This document shows positions 43,713 to 52,096 of a stretch of DNA of 64,000 nt, piece by piece. Source of the stretch: Effrenium voratum (Eukaryota; Sar; Dinophyceae; Suessiales; Symbiodiniaceae). Each line of letters begins with the position of its first letter. Within the stretch, counting starts at the first letter, position 1. The translations under genes and the position numbers were made by a program. Under the pieces are notes generated by a model. It ran no database searches. It worked only from the letters and a program-made list of their open reading frames with translations, and was not told where the DNA came from. Where the stretch lies: assembly GCA_963377175.1 (NCBI GenBank), contig CAUJNA010000824.1, positions 952,501 through 1,016,500 on the forward strand, read 5' to 3'.

Positions 43713-43926
43713 CCCGCATGATTGTCCAAATGAAGCCGAGGCAACTGTCCAGCAGCAGAAAGCTCCGCGTTGTAAATAGTGACCAGCGTGTCCTGGTCGA
43801 TGTGGGCGTCCACGAGGAAGCGCTGCTCAGGGCAAAGCCCCATCATCTCCGTGCCCAACTCGGTGTTGGCGGCGATCGCCCGCGCCACCAAAGTGGCCCT
43901 GCTGCCGAGAGCAAGGCTGGTCAGGC
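43711..43926 (-). CDS. Gene C last visible exon, abutting the LINE
   Basis: Acceptor GACACAG|GCCTGA. Encodes LTSLALGSRATLVARAIAAN and ELGTEMMGLCPEQRFLVDAH, then a part with lower GC3 ending LDNHAG-TGA. The stop overlaps the ATG of LINE ORF1 (GGATGATC). A possible GT donor (ACGCTG|GTCACT near 43,787) would end the host exon earlier, with the rest being LINE 5' sequence. Confidence 0.5.
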
Positions 43927-46900
43927 CTGTGTCCATGGCGTCTCCCAAGCTTCGCTGTTCACCAGCTCTACCACCGGGAGGTGCTCGGGCCAGAGCTATA
44001 TATACATATATGTATATATATATATACATATACATATATGAAATACATGTGTATATAAGTATCTTCCCTGGAGCACCAGGCGTGGCATCCTCCAACCCAT
44101 TCCCCAGCAATTTTCCCCTCTCCAGAGCAGGACTGAACCCCACCAGAGGCTCCCTTCCAATGGAACACGCTACAGCTGCTTTTGCTGGTGCGAAAGATGC
44201 AGGGAATGAGGAATGGAATGCTAATTATAAACAAACCAACTGGTGGTTCCCTTGGGGACCAAAGCCTGGGTTCATTCCATGTCTCATTCCATCTACCGAT
44301 TTTTTGGGCGCAAGCACTGCCAAAAGCTCCCCAAGGCGCGTCGGTGTTGTAGATGAGCTTGAACTTCTCCCAGTCGTCCGCCTCCCCGTGGCCCCGGTGC
44401 CACGCCACCAGCTGCCCTGAGGGGCTGGTCACCTCGGAGCCGAAATCCGCGACGAACCCACGAAACGCACGGCAGGGGGACCTTGGCGTGGGAAAATGTT
44501 TGGTGGAGTGCGGGCAACAAGGAAAGAATTGGAAAAAGGTGAGGTTAAGTGCTCACAGCCAGGTAAGAGAGAGTGCGAAAGGGGACCCCAAGGGAGGAGA
44601 AGTGTGGGCTTCACTTGCTTATGAAGCACTGTATCACTTCAAACTCGGTCAACCACAAGAAGAGCCCTCTATTCTCTTGAAGGGATGGGAGGGTCATGAA
44701 TCAGCTGGCCCAACGTTCTCTGGCCCTCGTGGGGACCGCTTCGGATCTGCACCCCCGCAATCCCGAACACCTATCCTCTCCTCCTGGTCCCCTCCAGTGA
44801 GGCCTGTACTTTTTGGGCAAACATTGGGAGGAGGGTCGGGTAGGGGTGGTTGGAATTTCGACCGTCCAACTTTACATCCAAGAAGCCAACCGGAGCCTTT
44901 TCCGACCGGCCGATACATGTTGACAGGTGCCAAGGTCAAAATCATTGGATGGGTCCTACAACATTGAGGTTCCCCCTCCAAACCAAGGTGAGAAACCGTC
45001 CAAACACACCCATTTGGGTACCACCAAGACATGAACCGCAGATTCTAGTCCATGCTTGCGTTTACCAGCGCAACCCATTTTGGGGTTCACCAATTTAGGC
45101 ATGAATGTTAATTAGGGACCTTTGGTGGACGGACCTCATTTAGGTGAGGATTCAGGTCCAACCACTTTTGAGGCGGTTCCCTACTAAAATTCATAGCCAT
45201 ATTGGTTGCAAACCTTCTTGGGACATTCAGCCTGGCCGACATGTTCCAGGGATCCGAAATTTAGGCGTCGGTGTTTGACCCACACCCATGTCAGTGACAG
45301 GCGCTAAGTAGGTCCCGTGGATGGACTTCAAGGACACGTAGCCGTCCGGGTGCGCCTCGAGCCGAAACTGGGCGTCCGGGTCCGCCTTCTTGCCCCGCCA
45401 CCCCACGAATCCGATCTTGGAGACCGTGATGTAGCCCCCGTGAACCTCGGCACGAGGCTACAGACTGACCCCTCCATTTCCCGTTTTGGAACCTCCCAAA
45501 AGCGGCAGCTTCAAGGGAAACATAGGGAAACCACAAGTCACTTGCAACCTGTGAGGAGGATATCCAGTGAGCCCTGGGCTGGGCCAGATCTCCGAATTAC
45601 GCTCCTGAAAATGCGTTCAGAAAGGCCAGCGAAGGTACCGAAGATTCATCTGAAATAACGCGGCCGAAAAAATGAGCGATGGGATTGCGGGGGAAGCAGG
45701 CGCACTCCACTGGCACAGCGTGTCTTACCCCAGGAAGTTCAGGTGGCCGCCCTCCTACCACCATAGAAACCACCCCCCCACGTTTCCCCCCGAAAAAACA
45801 CCAACACCGTAACAACCACCCCTATACGTTCTTCCCGAAAAAGACCACCTTGCGTGGTCGGGATTTGCCCGTTCCGCACATCCAAGTCAAGGGGCGCTCT
45901 GCAGGGAGATGGTGCTCTGGCTCTGCGGGCGCCTGGGCTTCCTGCGCAAAGCCACCCCCGTGACCGGTGGGTCCAAAATGGCCGGCCGTGGTTTGAGGGC
46001 AAATGGGTATGGGGACGTTTCTCGGGGATACACCTATACCTACCCCGAACGTCGGGTTCCATGTAAATTGCTGGGAGGGTATGTCTTCTTTAGGGGACCC
46101 CCCCCCCTCCCCGAAATGGTGGTTGTCCTGCCAGTCCCCTTGACAAACCACCAACAAAAAGGGGTACCTTGCCAACAAAAAAGGGGTACCATGAACAAAT
46201 TGAAAAACACGCACGCAAACACAAATATGAGAGGCACTACTTTCATCCATCCTTGGGCTCTACCAGAATGATCGCACGGGCTGTGAGAGGATTTATTGCT
46301 TGTTTGGCCGCCTTTTTCTGGGCACATACCTTATATTCAACAGACTGATTTGGGGTTGAACCCCGCCCCCTGCCCCCGGGAGGTTGTCATCCCTCCTTTG
46401 CGGAGGCTTCGAGGCGCAGCATGCCATGCGCGCCCCATCAGGCGCAGGGCAGCACTCCCCCTGCAGGCTGAAGGCCTGGCGCTTTGCCGCGGACGGCCGA
46501 AACCCGCCCAGATCTTCCTTGCTGGTGCTCGCTGGGGAACTTGGTTGACGTTGGAAGGGGGAGCAAAAAATTGAATTTTAGCGGTTAAGTGGGGATTTCC
46601 CACTAAACCACAATCAGCAAAAATGCAACATGTTTCCCAAAGAACAACACTGGGAATGTTTGGAATGAACCTAGGGCTTCCCCTTAAAGGAAATTAGTGG
46701 GGACTGTTTATGGGGTCATTCCCTCAGTCCCTGCTGAGAACCAGCAAGACCTGTTTGCCCTTTGAAACCAAAACATGCGGGTTATCCTTGTTCAAAAAGA
46801 AAATGCCGATCAACCCAGCAGCGCCCATTTCACCCAACTTCTGCTTCTTGAAGGTTGTAGAGGCGTCAAAAGCTCCAAAAGGTGCAATGAAACAGCTTTG

Positions 46901-48338
46901 GCTTCCGAAGGGATGGTTGAACCCCAAAGGCAAAAAAGCCCTAGGAACACTGGGCTCAGTTGCCCAAAGGCCCAGAAACAACAGGCTAACCTGGTCGGCT
47001 GGACAAAAAAATGGACCAACAAAGGGAAGCCAAAAGGTCAAAAGGTCGCTTCGCTTTGGGCAAGTGAGCGGATTCTTTGGTCAACTTGGGTCCCCAAGAA
47101 GGAGAAACACCTGATCATGGCTTGGATTGGCTTGATGTGACCGCCCCCGTTTCCAGGATGAAAGTAGATGGCGCATTTGACATTGGTGAACCGACCCACC
47201 AGGATGAAAGTGGATGGCACCATGTTTTTTTGATGAACCAGAACGGGGGGGGGGATGGGGAGTTGCGTCGTCATCTTCCTGTCCATGTATGCGAGGCCTA
47301 AGGGGGGGCCTGCCACGTGCAGCTGCCCTGAGGAGGCCGACCTCTTCCCCCCACAGAAACGCTGAACCCCCATGTGAAGAAGAAGAAAAAATAGAGCCAA
47401 GCCTCCCCCCCTCCCCCCCCGCTTCGCCTTGCACTCCGGGTGTGAGGAGCAGAGCGCCGATTCCGGCGAGGGCGCCGACTCCGGCACAAAGGCCTGGCGA
47501 ATTGATCTCCCAAGGGGCTACCTTCCACTAACATGGCACCTCTGGGAGGGTACCTGGAAGATTGGTTTCCTCTTCAAGGGACCCCATGTCTGGTGCTATG
47601 CTAGTTAGAGGGGGGCTAAATGAGGGGGATTGGCGGAAATGACGAGTCCGGGTGTTGGGAATGAACCGGAAGGGGTTTCCCTTTAAGGGAAACCATAGGA
47701 TATATGGTTTCTCCGGGGTCATTCCATTTCTCAGCGCCTCCCCAAGTTCCAAAAGGGATGCATCCAAAAGGCACCTACGCTCTTCCCATGCTTGTGGGAG
47801 GATAAGTGTTGTCAGCGTGGAATCCTCCAACAGAGGAAAAAAGGGACATCCTATGGTCAGACCCAAATGTGTTTGGGTTTGGCATGTTTGGGTTTGGCAC
47901 CCGCGCTGTTGTTCAGGGCCCCACTGATTGCAAGTAGCGAGGCCCAGGTAAACTACCTCAGTTTCGCTCGGGTTTTGTGGTTGGAGTTGGTGGGCGGTTC
48001 TGCAATCCAGCGTGTCCCCCAGGATGCCTGCAAAGGAGTATGGATCGCGCCTGAAGCTTCTAAACAAGAGTAGCCAACATTAGTCTCTATGGTTGATACC
48101 TTTCACATGCAACTCACGGGCGGGATGATGGCAGCCCTCCGGGCTGAGAAACAAACTAACTCAGACTGAGAAAGTTTGCTAAGTCCACTGGAACAATGGT
48201 TTCTGCCGTAAAGCTTTAGCCTCGGGGCCAGGGTGCAAAGGTTCGGGGCACAGGGGGAGCCCAGAAACAAACCTTTTGAGACGCTAGTTTCATGGAGGGG
48301 AAACTTATCTTTCCAGGCTCGGAAAATCTACCTCTGCT

Positions 48339-48370
<32 letters not shown>

Positions 48371-51300
48371 CTGGGGCAAGTGCCACCAGCATCACCAGCA
48401 ACATCCCATAACATCCCTAGCATAGGAAAAAGACATATGGAATCATCAACACCCTGAGAATGAACAGCAAGTGGCTTCAGTGTTTGAGGATAGTTGTTCA
48501 GCTGCCAAGGTGTTGTGTCTCTGTGTGTGTGTGTGTGGTTGCGTGTTTGTGTGTTTGTTTGCTTGTATGTTGCGTGTGTTTGCGTGCCTGTGTGTGCTTG
48601 TGTGCATGTGTGGTTGTGCCTGCTTGCGTGTGCGTGTGTTTGTTTGCTAGTGTTTGTGCGCTTGTGGGTTCTGTCTGTGTGTGTCTCATGCACCGCATAG
48701 GTGTTCCATTGGTGTCCTTCTTGCTGTTATTTATGATGGCAGGGCAGCGACTCCCTTGCACATTTTGTTATCTTGGCAGTTACACGGCTGCCACCCACAA
48801 ACCCACCCTAAACAACCGCAACGCTACCCTGAACAAACCATCGGCTAACCCGCTAACCCTAACCCTGAACTAACCCTAAACCCACCCCGCAAACTACCCT
48901 ATGCCCACCTTGAAACCGGCCTTAAACGAACCCTAAACCGATCCTGAACAACACTAACCCACCCCTCAACCCCACTCTGAACTCAACCCCAACCCACCCT
49001 AGACCTGACCTATACAAATCCTCAGCCAAGCCTGAACCCACCCTAAACCCACCTTAAACCGGCCTTGAACCAATCCTAAATGCTCCCTCACCTCACCTCA
49101 AACCAGCCCATGCCAAAACTCTCAACTAACCCTAAACTCAGTTCAGTCAGCCCAAAAGCCAACCGCAAACAGCCCTATATCAACCCTAAACGCACAAGCA
49201 GACTACAACCCAGGAGCAAACCCACAGCCCTCCTTGGCGCAACCGAACCCCAACATGGGGCCACCCAGAGGAAGAGAGGGAGAACACTCCCCCCCAATAG
49301 CCATGGGATTGGTGGCAAATTGACCATGCACGTTGGAAAAGTGGACCCAACCTCGTAGAACAAAGTATCCTCCGAAAGCAGTAACATGCATATAGGGGGC
49401 TCTATCTCATACAAGATTCCCTAGGATGGCGCTGTGGGTTCCATGTTCCTATGCGGGAATTAAGTCGTGCAATCGTGGCTAAAAGTAGTTCTATTCGTGC
49501 CATTTTGAAGTAGTGACCCGCAAAGCACAGCAGGCGCATCTTAAATCAATTTCACGCCATGGCGTGCCTGAAAAGGGGAATCGGATCCCCCAAAATGGAT
49601 TCAGTGTTCCTTGTCAGCCCACACCAAAAAGGGGGTACCAACCCCAAGACCAGCTTACACCCACACCAAAACGGGATACCAACTCCTAAAAAAGACGAGC
49701 CACCCACATCTGGTAACCTTTCGTGGGTTAAATGGAAACTACCACTCAACACTAAGAGGCTAAAAAGCCAAGGAACCGGATGGCTGGGAGCCACCCAGAC
49801 ATGAGACCCCAAACCATCCGGCTGCGGAGCCAAATAAATACGCCGCTGCCTGCACCCAGCTGTCGGGCACCGCAAGCTCTACGGACTTCTCCGCGTCCAG
49901 GGCTGCCAGCACCTGGTCCTCAAGTCGCGCGTTTTCCAATGGATCGACTTCGGGGAAGGAGTTGGAACCCCCGAAATCTGGGAGAAAGTGGGGCCACAAG
50001 GACGGTTGACTGGAAAAAAGTGAAGTCGGAAAACTAACACAGAACAACTTGTAGCAAGTAAGGGGACTAGTAGAGAATCAAAAGCATGTTTTCTTCGTTT
50101 TTTGGCTGGGGAGCGGGAATGATTGGCTCGGCAAAGCGGGAGCAGGCCGAGGAGGTGGGGTGGGTGGGGGTGAAACGCACCACCAAATCAGCTTCAATTA
50201 GCTAGCTCTGGAGCCAGTGGGGTCACAAGGACGGTTTATTGGATAAAAGGGAAGTCAGAAAACTAACACAGAGCAGCAGGAGGGGGAACCATCCGATATT
50301 TTTCAATCACTCAAAGATGGCCCAAACAAGCATCTAGCCGCTCTTTCTAGGCCACCTGAGCTACTGAGAGGAGCAGGGCTCCCTATATTTCCCCTTAAAA
50401 CATCACCCCCACAAAGGGACACTCACCTTTCATGGGCCGAAAAGGTGATGCTCAAAACCCCAAAAATGGGACATATAGGGACCGATGAGGAACCTGATTC
50501 AATCAGCCTGCAGATTTCCCGGCGACGTGAAATCTGAGACATTTCTCGAGCCGTCCTCTTCTGCGCCGGGCCGGCACTGCACCACTGCCATGTCCAAACT
50601 CCTGGTCAGAAACATGTGCAGAAACCAGTCCTCAGGCACCCGTTTCCCCGGAAGGCCTGCGGGGTTCAGGAAAACCCAGCCGTGCTGCAGCTCCTTTTTC
50701 CGGGCGGGGGGTGATGGGCTAGTTCAAGAAAGAAATGCTAAGAAATTGTCAACCTTCACGTGTGCTTGTGCTTGGGCTTTCTCATATTTCCTTTAGAATT
50801 AGCAAAAACCTCATGTTTCCCAAATTTCCAGATGAAGCCCTGCAATTATTTGCTAGCTGCTCTTTTTCGGGCGCTTCTTCTAGAGCCTCGTCCGAAGAAG
50901 GGCTTTTTTCCTGCAGACTCGAGCGTTTTAAGTTGAGCTGCTTTGGGTAAGCGCCTTTGGAATCAAGCATTGCCATTCGGTCACCCGCGGCCGCTGAGTA
51001 ATGCATGGGGCTTGCGGGATGGAAGGCGATGCTAACAAAGACAACCACCTGTCAAGGAGAAGCATCCCCAAACGTCATGCTGAGTTCACCCAATAACTGG
51101 CAAAATGAGGACCCCTGACGTTTCGGCACACTTGTTTAACTGACCAGGCCCTGGGCCCATTCAAAGGAAGCCCAAAGGAGGCTTGTTAAACAAGTTTTGT
51201 TTAAGCGCTGGGAGAAACTGGAAAGACTTGGGAAACTTGGGGAACACTTGAGGGGATACCCCTAATCAAACAAAAACAGCACAAAACCACTAAAGGCTGC

Positions 51301-51595
51301 TGAAAAAAAACCTCTGCAAAAAAATAAAAATATCACTTTTCGTGGGACCAACGGAAATGTCCACCTGGTTGAACCAACAAGTAGTCCAAAGATGCGATAC
51401 CAAAGAGCCAATGAAATGCCCAGGAAAAAGGCTCGAGGGTCAGCCTTCGAGTCTCGCTCCTGAGGGGCTCCGCACGCTTCACCCCCTCGATCTGCTCCAG
51501 ACGCCTGATGTACTCCGCTAGCTTCGGCCCAGAGCCTTCCAGGGGCGCTGGGGGCATCAGGTCAGGGGCGGGGGGAGGCGACCCTCGTAACCGTC
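43711..51595 (-). CDS. Gene C: secreted-type Cys-rich plus fascin-like beta-trefoil protein (exon chain)
   Basis: Exons in order: 51,595-51,460 (ATG at 51,557), possibly 50,954-50,921, 50,693-50,519, 49,977-49,850, 47,493-47,428, 46,475-46,396, 45,941-45,899, 45,445-45,303, 44,481-44,330, 43,926-43,711. Phases agree at every junction I could pair and each frame is the high-GC3 one. The middle encodes a cysteine-rich module (CSSHPECK then GECCPAPDGARMACC) of a type common in dinoflagellate proteins. Then STISLQVHGGYITVS and FRLEAHPDGYVSLKSIHG follow, which match the beta-trefoil repeat of fascin and related actin-crosslinking or sugar-binding proteins. Donors are mainly GA. The tail is cut or chimeric at the LINE. 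It lies 360 bp after gene B, a head-to-tail pair. Biochemical role unknown. Confidence 0.65.
43997..44040. repeat. (TA)n / TATG-rich tract
   Basis: Compound TATATACATATATG sequence in the gene C intron. Confidence 0.95.
44200..44290. repeat. Family C miniature element, copy 3
   Basis: CAGGGAATGAGGAATGGAATG to GTTCATTCCATGTCTCATTCC without the internal AAAGGAA palindrome. Confidence 0.65.
44330..44481 (-). CDS. Gene C exon, beta-trefoil second part
   Basis: Acceptor GCCAAG|GTCCCC, GA donor TTGGG|GAGCTT. 152 nt, phase 2 in and 1 out. Encodes FRGFVADFGSEVTSPSGQLV and then DDWEKFKLIYN, the shape of a trefoil repeat (a WExFxL element followed by a new strand). The next exon completes the Gly codon. 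Confidence 0.75.
44482..45302 (-). other. Gene C intron, 0.8 kb, GC-AG
   Basis: Starts (minus strand) GCCTGT after TTAGC and ends CCAAG. No element recognised with confidence. Confidence 0.6.
45303..45445 (-). CDS. Gene C exon, fascin-like repeat
   Basis: Acceptor GCCGAG|GTTCAC, GC donor TTAGC|GCCTGT. 143 nt. Encodes VHGGYITVSKIGFVGWRGKK, then DAQFRLEAHPDGYVSLKSIH and GTYLA. FRLE-x3-DGYVSLKSIHGTYL is the classic strand pair of fascin-type trefoils. This is the clearest exon of the gene. Confidence 0.85.
45899..45941 (-). CDS. Gene C exon, short basic linker
   Basis: Acceptor TTGCGCAG|GAAGCC. Encodes KPRRPQSQSTISLQ, leading into the trefoil. The donor is ambiguous by one base (CTGCA|GAGC or CTGCAG|AGCG); both give the same product. 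Confidence 0.55.
46396..46475 (-). CDS. Gene C exon, CCP-type cysteine module
   Basis: Acceptor GCGCCAG|GCCTTC, GA donor CAAAG|GAGGGA. Encodes AFSLQGECCPAPDGARMACC plus ASKPPQ. Two CC pairs separated by ten residues; with the preceding exon it makes a CSxHPxC...GxCCPxxDGxxxxCC pattern. Confidence 0.6.
46530..46645 (-). repeat. tRNA-like SINE candidate, copy 1
   Basis: On the minus strand it has TTGTGGTTTAGTGGG (box A-like) and CGCTAAAATTCAATT (weak box B-like) with CCCCACTTAACCGC between. Near-identical order in the copy at 62.6 kb. Could be a tRNA-derived SINE or an unrelated repeat. Confidence 0.4.
46651..46738. repeat. Family C miniature element, copy 4
   Basis: TGGGAATGTTTGGAATGAAC to GGGGTCATTCCCTCAG with CCCTTAAAGGAAATTAG inside. 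Confidence 0.7.
46740..47427. other. No feature recognised in gene C intron
   Basis: Contains two spaced GGATGAAAGTNGATGGC words near 47,155-47,220 but no element I can delimit and no exon. Confidence 0.5.
47428..47493 (-). CDS. Gene C exon, start of cysteine module
   Basis: Acceptor TTCGCCAG|GCCTTT, GC donor TGCAAG|GCGAAG. 66 nt, phase 0 both ends. Encodes AFVPESAPSPESALCSSHPE then CK. Frame chosen because its third positions are almost all G or C. Confidence 0.6.
47654..47733. repeat. Family C miniature element, copy 5
   Basis: TTGGGAATGAACCGG to GGGGTCATTCCATTTC with the CCCTTTAAGGGAAACC palindrome inside. Confidence 0.75.
47740..48330. other. No feature recognised in gene C intron
   Basis: Only short overlapping ORFs, no GC3 bias. 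Confidence 0.5.
48341..48370 (-). repeat. T30 homopolymer (A30 on the minus strand)
   Basis: Thirty uninterrupted T. Could be the tail of a retroposed minus-strand RNA, but I recognise no source gene on its 5' side (to the right). Confidence 0.9.
48511..48690 (+). repeat. G/T-rich degenerate microsatellite
   Basis: TGTGTGTG and TGTTTGCTTG words; third block in the window with G/T on the + strand. Confidence 0.85.
48790..49195 (+). repeat. Degenerate CCCTAAA telomere-like array 2
   Basis: About 400 bp of AACCCACCCTAAACC-like units with CTAACCCTAACCCTGAAC near the left and many exact CCCTAAA. Same strand as array 1 and directly after a G/T block. Confidence 0.75.
49200..49849. other. Gene C intron remainder
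   Basis: Includes a repeat word at 49,575-49,706 (GGATCC near the left, AAAAGACGAGCCACCC at the right) shared with 19.5 and 21.6 kb. No exon. Confidence 0.5.
49850..49977 (-). CDS. Gene C exon
   Basis: Acceptor TCTCCCAG|ATTTCG, donor placed at GTGCAG|GCAGCG (GC; a GT alternative six bases earlier keeps phase). Encodes FGGSNSFPEVDPLENARLED then QVLAALDAEKSVELAVPDSW. An acidic amphipathic stretch with no recognised family. Confidence 0.6.
50366..50482. repeat. Family G miniature element, copy 2
   Basis: CAGGGCTCCCTATATTTCCC to GGGACATATAGGGACC, with AACATCACCCCCACAAAGGG and AAAGGTGATG inside. Confidence 0.8.
50519..50693 (-). CDS. Gene C exon
   Basis: Acceptor GGAAAAAG|GAGCTG, GA donor TCGCCGG|GAAATC. 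175 nt. Encodes ELQHGWVFLNPAGLPGKRVP, EDWFLHMFLTRSLDMAVVQC and RPGAEEDGSRNVSD. Long clean high-GC3 frame; no family recognised. Confidence 0.7.
50921..50954 (-). CDS. Gene C possible micro-exon
   Basis: 34 nt with acceptor CCAAAG|GCGCTT and GA donor ACGCTC|GAGTCT. It would encode RLPKAAQLKTL and supplies exactly the phase change needed between the first and the 50.6 kb exons. Chosen mostly for phase. Confidence 0.3.
50955..51459. other. Gene C intron, nothing recognised
   Basis: No exon or repeat seen; A-rich run at 51,302-51,330. Confidence 0.5.
51460..51595 (-). CDS. Gene C first exon candidate
   Basis: AG at 51,596-51,597 precedes GACGG, and ATG is at 51,557 (MPPAPLEGSGPKLAEYIRRL then EQIEGVKRAEPL). 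GA donor CTCAG|GAGCGA. The AG may be a spliced-leader trans-splice acceptor, 39 nt before the ATG; alternatively the exon is internal, since the frame is open upstream to the AG. Confidence 0.6.
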
Positions 51596-51597
51596 CT

Positions 51598-51959
51598 AAC
51601 CCCTAAGGCCATGGCATTTAACAGGTCGCTCTGAGGTGAAATTTGATCTTCCAGGTACCTTCCCAGAGGTGCTGTGTTAGTGGGAGGGCAGGTAAATTCA
51701 GGCCCACATAATTGAAATGTCCCTGGCGATTGGTATGCGCCTTCCGGGTACCGCACGATGAGGCGGCCCTCTGGCAGCTTCTCTTTCCTTGGCCAGACTT
51801 GAAACCCAGCAAACAGTCACATGTTCCTGGCTGAAAGGGGAAATTCGACGAAAACTGCTAAAGGACAACGGAAAAAGGTAAGCCTCAAAAAAAAAACGAT
51901 GAAAACTCTGTTACAGCAAACCCCCCGTCCCCCAAAACAAAAAAAGGTAAGCCTTTGCT
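51598..51959. other. Intergenic spacer between genes B and C, 0.36 kb
   Basis: No terminator or promoter motif recognised. A polyadenine-like run is at 51,887-51,895. Confidence 0.5.
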
Positions 51960-52096
51960 CTAGCACTGCTTCCGCGCGCGGATTGTCTGGGCATGCCCGC
52001 TGTAGGCGAGGCTGAGGACCACCACCAGGCGCAGCGCGCACGGCGCGCGCGGCGCGCCCATGACGGCCACGCCCAGGCCCCCCAACCCACCGCCGG
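51960..52096 (-). CDS. Gene B terminal exon
   Basis: Acceptor CCGGCCAG|CCGGCG. Encodes GGGLGGLGVAVMGAPRAPCA and LRLVVVLSLAYSGHAQTIRA, ending RKQC-TAG at 51,960-51,962. Looks at first like a signal peptide start (Met then hydrophobic), but the stop 33 codons after the Met and phase with the exon above argue for a C-terminus. Confidence 0.65.

Noticed and set aside
51967..52062. Signal peptide of a new gene (Met followed by LRLVVVLSLAYSG)
   Set aside because: The frame stops 33 codons after the Met and joins gene B in phase, so it reads as a terminal exon.
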